Source: Amborella trichopoda
Taxonomy: Eukaryota; Streptophyta; Magnoliopsida; Amborellales; Amborellaceae
Length of the DNA stretch: 64,000 bases
NCBI RefSeq assembly: GCF_000471905.2
Contig: NW_006496077.1
Coordinates: 1,641,366 to 1,705,365 of the forward strand
Direction: 5' to 3'
Shown: positions 56,745 through 64,000 of the stretch, one piece after another
Numbering within the stretch: the first letter of the stretch is position 1
Layout: each line of letters opens with the position of its first letter
Made by a program: the position numbers and the translations under genes
Notes under the pieces: generated by a model
Told to the model about the DNA's origin: nothing
The model's database searches: none
What the model saw: the letters and a program-made list of their open reading frames with translations, nothing else

Positions 56745-58100
56745 ATTTATATACATATAAGATGAAGTTTCTATAAGGCCTAGGCTTTATGAAAGCCAAA
56801 TAACATTTATTCTTAGGGTGAAATGGACGGTCTAGATAATTTGTTCCAATATACACTATTTTTAGAGTTTAAAATCCTAATTTTTTTTCACAACCATAAT
56901 GTTCAAGTAGAGATGATCAATGTAAAGGTTTTCCAATGCTTGAATTGCAATTTTCGTATGAGCTATGAAGTGAGGCTTCATTTATCTTGATAGGGCTGCA
57001 GTCCAATCAAACCATTTTCCATACACACACACATGTATGTGTGTGTGTATATATAATATATATATCTCCAATTTTTTGTAGAGAAAGGCACATTACTAAA
57101 CTAAAGAGACATTAAAAAGAGTTTTTTTTTTTTTTAAGATAAGGCAATAGTAAAGATCGACCACATCAAGATGCTTGAAAACAAAGCATCCAAACTAAGA
57201 TGTGCGCAGAAAAGGAAGAAAGAAGAGGGATAAAGAGAAAAAGGGATGTAGAGTGAAAGGGGAAAGACACAGGATGAAGGGAGTTCCAATTGAGGATAAT
57301 GCAGTTTTCTTCACAAATGATTATGTATATCAGCAAGCCTACTGGTTTGCTCCTCCAATTTCCAACTCAAAAAATATAAAACAGTCAATTTAAGCATCAC
57401 ACGCTGTTACCTTTGTAGATAATCTGTCAGTTTCAATTCTATTGCATCAATTCTATGTTATTGTAGGTCATCAATATCTTCTTCCCCTCGGTATATTTAA
57501 ATCAAGGCTTCAAGTATGACCCCATTATTTGTAATGTTCGAAGTGCTAAACTTAGTTTCCTAATTCTAATGTTGGAAGCACTAAACTTCTTTTCCTAATT
57601 GTTCTTGTATGTTTTCATCCACTTGAAGTTTTCTTCCTTATTCAGCCAATCGTGTTTCTCATTATCAATGTTTTTACAAAATTGGCAATTAAGCCTAATC
57701 AACACTACTGAGTAGTGCAGAACACTCTACAGGGAACTTGACTAAAGTTGTTGAGGAATAGAATACACATTTTTCCGGACATTTGTCCTTCACAAGTTCA
57801 CTCAAATTGTTGTGCTTCCTCCGCAGCATACATGTTACAATTTTTCTTGGATGATTATGAGAATTCACAATGATGATGACAATGATACACATCACAGGAT
57901 AGGAAAATAGACCACTTCTTCATTATTAGAAAGTAAGGGTATAAAGAGAATGTAAATACAAAGAACTCCAAACCAAAAAGATCCATACCCGTGGAAAATA
58001 AATTAAGCTTAGTCAATCCCTTATTCTAAACTAAAGAATGAACATCATGAATAGTTCCATCCACGTCTTTTAGCACCAGTTTCCATGCAAAGTTTCACTA
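56745..58100. other. No gene recognised
   Basis: Includes a palindromic CA/TG/TA microsatellite (about 57023-57064) and, at 56820-56960, a member of the repeat family seen at 11600 and 25880. Short ORFs at 57202-57393 (+) and 57695-57895 (-) have no recognisable similarity. Confidence 0.35.
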
Positions 58101-58334
58101 TTTCTCGTGGCAGGAAAAGACAAGACCCATAAAGATACCATATAGGGTCTACTTATTATATAGAACACCCAACACCCACCCACCCACACCCACCCTCCCC
58201 ACCAGCCAAAACTTTACTAGTGCATCAATATGAACCATGCCAAGGTTGAAAGGAAGTTTGATCAGCCCACCCCTATACCAAGACCTCTAAGAATTACGGC
58301 CAATTGATCCTAACATCTTGTTTTGTACATGAAA

Positions 58335-58553
58335 ATCGATCTAGCAACGGTTAGAAGGGGCGATTTGGTTCAAGTAGAAAGCCCTAAAAGGGCAAGGGGA
58401 AGGCCCCTAAAGACATGGATGAAGTATTGCAAAAGATATGGTGGCTTATAGTCTAACTGAAGGTGTGGCCCTTGGTAGAGCAGAATGGTTGAACAAGGTT
58501 CATGTAGCCGACCCCAAATAGTTGGGATAAGGCTCGGATGATGATGGTGATAA
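58335..58553 (+). mobile_element. LINE 3' end fragment
   Basis: Matches 30890-31090 (agggcaaggggaaggcc, gtggcccttggtagagcaga) and ends with ccgaccccaaatagttggga and GATGATGATGG. Sits between units A and B of the tandem array. Confidence 0.85.
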
Positions 58554-59606
58554 ATCATTCCAGCAACTACTTTTCCTTAACTTGTAGCATGAGGTACTTT
58601 ACATTAAATCCAATTTTTAGCCATGATGTATGTAATGAAATCTAACACAAAATTGAGTGCTTTTACCTAAGGAGTCATACTTCGCACCCAACAAACACAA
58701 ATTGAGCCACATACACTTCGTTAGATGATCGCTTCACCAATTACATCTCAACAAACACAAATTGAGCCACATACACTTCGTTAGATGTAGCTATATAATT
58801 GTCAATGAGTTGCTAATTGATTTCCTAGTATTAGATTGGAGGGCACAAAGATACATAATGCACGTTGCATGGTGTACATGAGGGAGGATATAGCAAAAGT
58901 ATGTAATTGTTCCAGTGTATTTTAGTCCTAGCCCTAACCCTATTTATGTGTGTTTACAACAAATAGAATCATTTTTTAATCAATGTCAATTTCTCAGTTG
59001 GACTAAGATAACCTGCCCGTTCTAATAAAGAAACCATTCTCGCTCAACTTGGTAAGGATTCCAGGTTCTAATTCATCCATGCAACACTAGGCAAAAGTTA
59101 TACTATTAGTGATGGAAAAAATAGTAATTCATCCAAGCACAATTCACCACATGGGCTTCAATATGACAAAAGAGTAATTGACCAAACTTCCAAGTTTCAA
59201 AGCACCCACATTCAGACACTTAACAAACAATTTTTCATGCTTAGAAAACCTTCCCTTCATGCTCGCCCATTCATTGGATCGAAATTTTTATAAATACTAC
59301 AAAAGCATTGCAGCTAAGCTAACCAATCAAAAAAAAAAGAAGGTGTCACAGCTAAGCTATACAATTATAAGGTCTCTTTCGGAATCTTGCATATTTTCAG
59401 CACTAAATTTTAAGAAAAGACAAAACCCCTTAAGATACCATATAGGGTCTACTCCTTATATAGAACATCCAACTACCCTGGCCAACACATTAGTGGTACA
59501 TCAATATCAACAGTGCCAAGCTTGAAAGAAAGTTTGCTCAGCCCACCCTTTTCCTAAGACCTTCTATGAGAATGATGGCCAATTGATCATGAAATCTTGT
59601 TTGGTT

Positions 59607-60372
59607 TCAAAAAAAGCTAGGCGGCCAACCTGGCGCCTAGGTGGGCGCTCAGAACCTTGGGCGCCATGTAGTACAAATTTTATAGATATATAATATATAC
59701 ATATATTTGTGTCAATTTTGAAATTTATTGTATTTGAAAATATTGTAACATGCTTTATACAAACATATGACATATCGTATGTTGAGAATAAACTTGTTCA
59801 AAATTTCAAAATTCAAACCATACAAAATTTAGAAAGTCTAATAGGATATGTATTAGTAATAGTCTCCAACTCTCCATATTCCATAATAAAGTAGAAAGGT
59901 TTAGGAAGCTTCTTCAAACCACAAAAAATACTTTTGATTCTCAGAAATATCAATAAGTAGAAAAGTTTAGGAAGCTTCTTCAAACCACAAAAAATACTTT
60001 TGATTCTCAGAAATATCAATAAGTAGAAAAGTTTAGGAAGCTTCTTCAAACCACAAAAAATACTTTTGATTCTCAGAAATAGGCATATTCCACAATAAGT
60101 AGAAAAGTTTAGGAAGCTTCTTCAAACCACATAAAGTACTTTCAATTCCTAGAAATAGGTATAGCTAAGAGGGTTTATGGAATTATTTTTTTAACTTTGG
60201 GGGTTAAAATAAGCCCCATAACCTATTTAAACCTCTTTGGGGGTCAAAATTACCCCATTTGCCATTTTGGGTACCTTAAAAAAAAAAAAACCATCCCTGG
60301 GAGCCCGCCTAGGCCTAGGCATGCAGTGCATAGGGTCTTGGGCTCCTAGGCGCTGGGCAGACCATTTTTGAA
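59607..60372. mobile_element. Non-autonomous element with GCGCCTAGG-rich ends
   Basis: Left end GTTTCAAAAAAAGCTAGGCG and right end CCATTTTTGAAAC are inverted partners. Both subterminal regions are full of CCTAGGCG-type palindromic words. Carries the 66-bp tandem repeat. It lies between units B and C. Confidence 0.6.
59885..60165 (+). repeat. 66-bp tandem repeat, four copies
   Basis: Units start gtagaaa at 59891, 59957, 60023 and 60099 (spacing 66, 66, 76). The first three are almost identical; the fourth is diverged. Confidence 0.92.
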
Positions 60373-61324
60373 ACATTGGAACAATTATCCAACAACTACT
60401 TTTACTTAATTACTAGCATCAAATACTTTACATACCCTAATTTTAGTCATGCTGTATGAAATGAAATCTAACACAAACTTATGTGCTTTTACCTAAAACA
60501 TAAAACTCTGCATCCAACAAACAAACACTAATTGAGCCACATGCACTTCATTAGGTGATCACTTCATAAGTTAAATCTCAACCAAATATCACCAAAGAAT
60601 GACCTCAAGGAGATGAAATTATATAATTGACAATGAGTAGCTGACTGACTTCCTAGTATCAGATTGGAGGGGACAAAGGCACATAATGCACATTTTCTAC
60701 ATAGTGTTCGTGAGGATGGATATAGTAGTTAATACGTTATAGTTACGGTGCATTTTAGTTGTAGCCCTAACCCTATTTATGTGTGTTTACAACAAGACAG
60801 ATTTTTAATCAACATCAGTTTCTCAGTAAAACGAAGGTCAGCTTGCTAAAATAACCAATAATACAGTTCTGATAAAGAAACAATTCTCGAATGTTGAAGT
60901 GACTTTTGGCTAACTTCTCAAAAAAATATAAAGAAACAATTTGGCTCAGCTCAATAAGGATTCCCTGTTCTAATTTACGAATACAACAAAAGAGAAAAGC
61001 TATATTACTAGTGATGGTAAAAAAACTAATTTATTGAAGAACAATTTACCACATGGGCTTCAACATGACTAAAGAGAAATAGAATAAACTTCCAGGTTTC
61101 AAAGCACCCATAATCAAACACTTAACAGACAATTTTACATGCTTAGAAACCTTCCCTTCATGTTGTCCTCCCATTGCATTGGAACATTTTGTAAGTAGTA
61201 CAAAAGTATCCCGGCCAAGCTAGTCGATCAAAAAAAAAAAAGTAATTGTGTTTAAGCTATACCGTTAATAAGCTCTCTTTCACAGTCTTGCATATTTGCA
61301 ACACAAAAATTTTAAGAAACCATG

Positions 61325-61990
61325 TGAGTGTCATGGCAATCTCAAAAACCTTCCCGTAGATTTTTCAATAAACATAATTATCGATAACGCAGTGCTAGTG
61401 AAGCAAACTCCAATAATATTCCCATAGAAAAACAAAATAAAATAAAAAACAAATGTTCACCATTTTTTAAAAGGAGGCGTACACACCTCCTAGAGAGCAT
61501 CCTCACCTTTTTTATGTTTAGGGCAAACCATATAGAGGTGAGATTCTTAGGAGGTTTTCAGTTTCCACAGCAATTCACCCGTATTATTGATTTCTTTCTG
61601 TGTAAGAGAATATGTTGAATTCATTTTCTAACTCAGAATTTTATTTACATAATACCAAGGCAGTTTTAGGGAAAACCAATTTTCGAAAATTTCTCACCAA
61701 GAAAAGGGGGAAATTCAAGATACAAATTATGGAAGAAAGTTCTTCACGCAATTGGCCCTTGAGAACCACCCCAAGAAAAATAAAACCCACCCAAAAAATT
61801 CAGAATCTCAGTTGTTATGAGGCACGCCTCGACTTAGAGGAATCATCAACTAACAATCTCAGAATGAATCCACACTTTTTTAGCAACAAAATTTAATCCC
61901 CTTACTGCAAAAGATGAACAAATCATTGATATAAACGCCTCCTAACAACACAGAAAATAAGAACAGAGCAGACCTTTGATCAGCATATGA
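61325..61990. other. No gene recognised
   Basis: A 94-codon plus-strand ORF (61612-61896) is Lys/Asn-rich with no recognisable similarity and is probably chance. Confidence 0.3.
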
Positions 61991-61993
61991 AAT

Positions 61994-62105
61994 TGAGAGA
62001 GAGCGAGAGAGTACCAGGTCTTTGAACTCTGGACCAGCAGGGAGTGGATCTGGGCTTACTGCGCACCCAAGGACGCCCAAACCACCGCTCTGATTTACAG
62101 TCGAC
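61994..62105 (-). CDS. Candidate first exon of an unidentified or the PIP5K transcript
   Basis: The minus strand has an ATG at about 62103 followed by STVNQSGGLGVLGCAVSPDP and LPAGPEFKDL, then CTG|GTACTC, a plausible donor. GC content and residue use are much more coding-like than the surroundings. Joining it to the acceptor at 51120 would give a stop after a few codons, so it is either an upstream exon with a short ORF or the start of another gene whose later exons I could not find. No protein family recognised. Confidence 0.35.
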
Positions 62106-62565
62106 ATTGGCAAATATTACCTTATTGTTATAAAATTATGTTATTTTTTGTAACACTCATGTTATCATTCTCATCATTTGTGCACATTTTATTTAGTATG
62201 AGAATAAATAATGGAGAGGAAGACAATAATAAAAATAAAGGTTGATGATGTATAGCGCCAAAACCCACCGTCCTTTTTGCCAGCTGACACCTGCTGGTCT
62301 TTACGTTGTTTGTACGTGTGTTCTTTATTACAATAACACTATTTTTTTATATTTTAATACACACAAACCGCATCCTACGACAATAATATGCATGCATTTA
62401 CTTCTACTCCTTCGATCAAATAAACTAAGCTGGGAAGATTTTTTCAAATTGAAATTTTTAAAACTACTTAAGAATTACTAGATAATTACTCTCAAGAAGG
62501 AATTTGAAATTAAAGTTATTTAGATCTCACCATCTGGATGGTCTTTATTCAATCTTGTGGCATTA

Positions 62566-63849
62566 TCTATCTATCTACTATATAAAAAGCGACGAGAGGA
62601 CCTGTATTATTTTTATGACAAGGGTCCCATTCTTTATTTTTTGTCTTTCAAAAAAATAATTCAACCAGTATTTTTCGTTTTACAAGTTTCAAAGCCAAAA
62701 GTTCCACGTTCTTAAATCTCTCCAACAATCTCTCTCCAAAACAGTTCAAGTGAATATCTCTCTTTTCAAAAATTTCAAAGCCAAATCCTTAATTCTCTCC
62801 AACTATCTCTCTCTTTAAATTAAATAATATTAACCCTAATTTTTTTCTTCTTATTTCTTTTTCCCCTCACTCATCCCTCTCGCCTGAAATCTCTATCAAT
62901 CTCTTCTTAAATATCTCTTTCTTTACATCTCCTTAAATCTCTCTCCCCTCCTCCTTTCCCTCCCACTGTCCATCTCTCTCCACATGAGCTCTCTCTTTTT
63001 GTCTCAAATGTTTCTTGCCATTTACCTATTTTTCTTAATCTCTATCTATTTTCTATCTTATTTTGTCTTATTCTAATCATGACCTTTTTTTTTTCAGATT
63101 GTGATTTAAAAACCAATAAACCAGTCAATTATAGATCTCAAGACGCTACCAAATTTTGAACACTCTTTTGAAAGTTTAGGTAACAAAATGAGTTTCTTTT
63201 ATTGATTGTAGTTTGGTACTATATTTATTTGTGTTGTTTGTCATTTAACCTAATTATATTTTATTCATTAAATATAAGTATAAATCAAAAATAAAGAAAA
63301 TTATTATTTGGCTTGAGTAATTGTGGTTGAGTAATTTGCACAATGATAACAGTATTTTCTAATTGTTGTGGTTTTATGACAGTTAATCATAGATCTGTGG
63401 ACGTCAAATTTTGAATGTCATTTTAAAATGTTTGGTAACAAAATGAGTTTATTTTATTGTTTGATAACACACTATACATTAAGCGAGAAGGAGACATGCA
63501 CTATTTTTATGAGTGTCCCACTCCCTATTTTTTCTCTTTCAAAAAAACAGTTGAACTCGTATTTCTCTTTTTACAAGTTTCAAAGGCAAAGGTTCCACCT
63601 ACTTAAATCCCTCCAATAATCTCTCTCCAAAATGGTTCAAGTGATTGTCTCTCTTTTCAAAAATTTCAATGCTAAAGGTTTCTACCTCATTGATTCTCTC
63701 CAACTATCTCTCTCTTTAAATGAAATGATATCAACTGTAATTTCTTTCTCCCCTCTCACTCATCCCTATCTCCTTAAATCTCTCTCAATCTCTTATTAAA
63801 TATCCCTTTCTTTATATCTCTTTAAATCTCTATTCCTCTCGTCCTTCTC

Positions 63850-63880
<31 letters not shown>
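62566..63880 (+). mobile_element. Helitron-like 5' end followed by a repeated pyrimidine-rich segment
   Basis: TCTATCTACTATATAAAAAGC at 62566 closely resembles the 5' terminus of plant Helitrons (TC at the start, preceded by A). The following ~350 bp, with acaagtttcaaag and aatctctctccaaaa, recur at 63480-63840, and a shorter pair sharing ggtaacaaaatgagttt lies at 63179 and 63433. The 3' hairpin and CTRR end are not in the window or not recognisable. Confidence 0.5.
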
Positions 63881-63882
<2 letters not shown>

Positions 63883-63905
63883 CACGTACTGCTCTCTCTC
63901 TCTCC
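63850..63905 (+). repeat. Poly-C and (CT)n microsatellite
   Basis: Ten C then CT repeats, interrupted once. Confidence 0.9.
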
Positions 63906-64000
63906 TTCGTCCTTCTCTACTAATTCTTCTTACCTACTACCTTACCCTTTACCCTTTACTACTCTACTACTTACTTACTTTACTACTTTACTTATTATTT

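Larger units (their letters stand above)
58110..61320 (+). repeat. Three tandem copies of a ~1-kb unit, split by two insertions
   Basis: Copy A (end of unit) 58110-58335; copy B 58555-59606; copy C 60373-61320. B and C share caactactttt, aatctaacacaaa, aattgagccacat, cctaaccctatttatgtgtg and ccacatgggcttcaa in order. A and the end of B share aagataccatatagggtcta and ggccaattgatc. Copy B also holds a 58-bp internal duplication (58690-58790, acaaattgagccacatacac twice). Confidence 0.85.

Noticed and set aside
59813-60049. ORF with the repeat LKKLPKLFYLLIFLRIKSIF
   Set aside because: Translation of the 66-bp tandem repeat inside a transposon.
58110-61320. CRISPR-like or satellite array
   Set aside because: Units are about 1 kb and diverged, with no short repeat-spacer pattern.

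Overview
This is a plant nuclear window, almost certainly from a flowering plant. It holds one confidently recognisable protein-coding gene whose introns are long and packed with transposable elements. The evidence is GT-AG and GC-AG spliced exons, Ty1/copia and Ty3/gypsy fragments, plant-type LINE reverse transcriptase remnants, many hAT and Mutator-like MITEs, a plastid-type tRNA-Cys fragment and long simple-sequence tracts. The species cannot be fixed from the sequence. Introns this large and TE-filled are common in magnoliids and other large-genome angiosperms, but that is only suggestive. Two assembly gaps are present (25706-25775 and 37730-38292).

The central feature is a minus-strand phosphatidylinositol 4-phosphate 5-kinase gene, most like the PIP5K9 group. 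Its coding part runs from the ATG at 50987 down to the stop at 15430. I could place all eight coding exons: 50987-49711, 45679-45512, 42765-42600, 35759-35649, 35502-35315, 31602-31445, 16004-15833 and 15709-15430. They join in phase to 2520 nt, or 839 codons plus stop. The N-terminus carries about eight MORN repeats and the C-terminus a complete PIPK catalytic domain. The introns are 4.0, 2.7, 6.8, 0.15, 3.7, 15.4 and 0.12 kb. Introns 1 and 6 start with GC instead of GT.

Layout by region. 1-15.4 kb: noncoding downstream flank with minisatellites, a microsatellite and a complete 1.7-kb hAT-type non-autonomous element (12180-13888) with an 8-bp target duplication. 15.4-16.0 kb: the last two coding exons. 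16.0-31.4 kb (intron 6): a LINE fragment, an apparent organelle-derived insert with a group II intron maturase pseudogene and half a tRNA-Cys, copia fragments on both strands, a second LINE, and a mutated tandem copy of PIP5K exon 6. 31.4-49.7 kb: exons 2-6 in introns that hold a deleted gypsy element, an unidentified exon-like ORF, microsatellites, a fold-back MITE with a perfect 62-bp palindrome, and a hAT MITE. 49.7-51.1 kb: exon 1 and 5' UTR. 51.1-64 kb: upstream region with a LINE that has a clear target duplication, a Mutator-like MITE, a second member of the hAT family at 12 kb, a long-TIR MITE, a ~1-kb unit repeated three times, a candidate first exon at about 62 kb and Helitron-like sequence at the end.

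No operon, defence system or CRISPR array exists here. What deserves attention is gene-structure evolution: the two GC-AG introns, the inactivated exon duplication, and the organelle-like maturase fragment inside a kinase intron.
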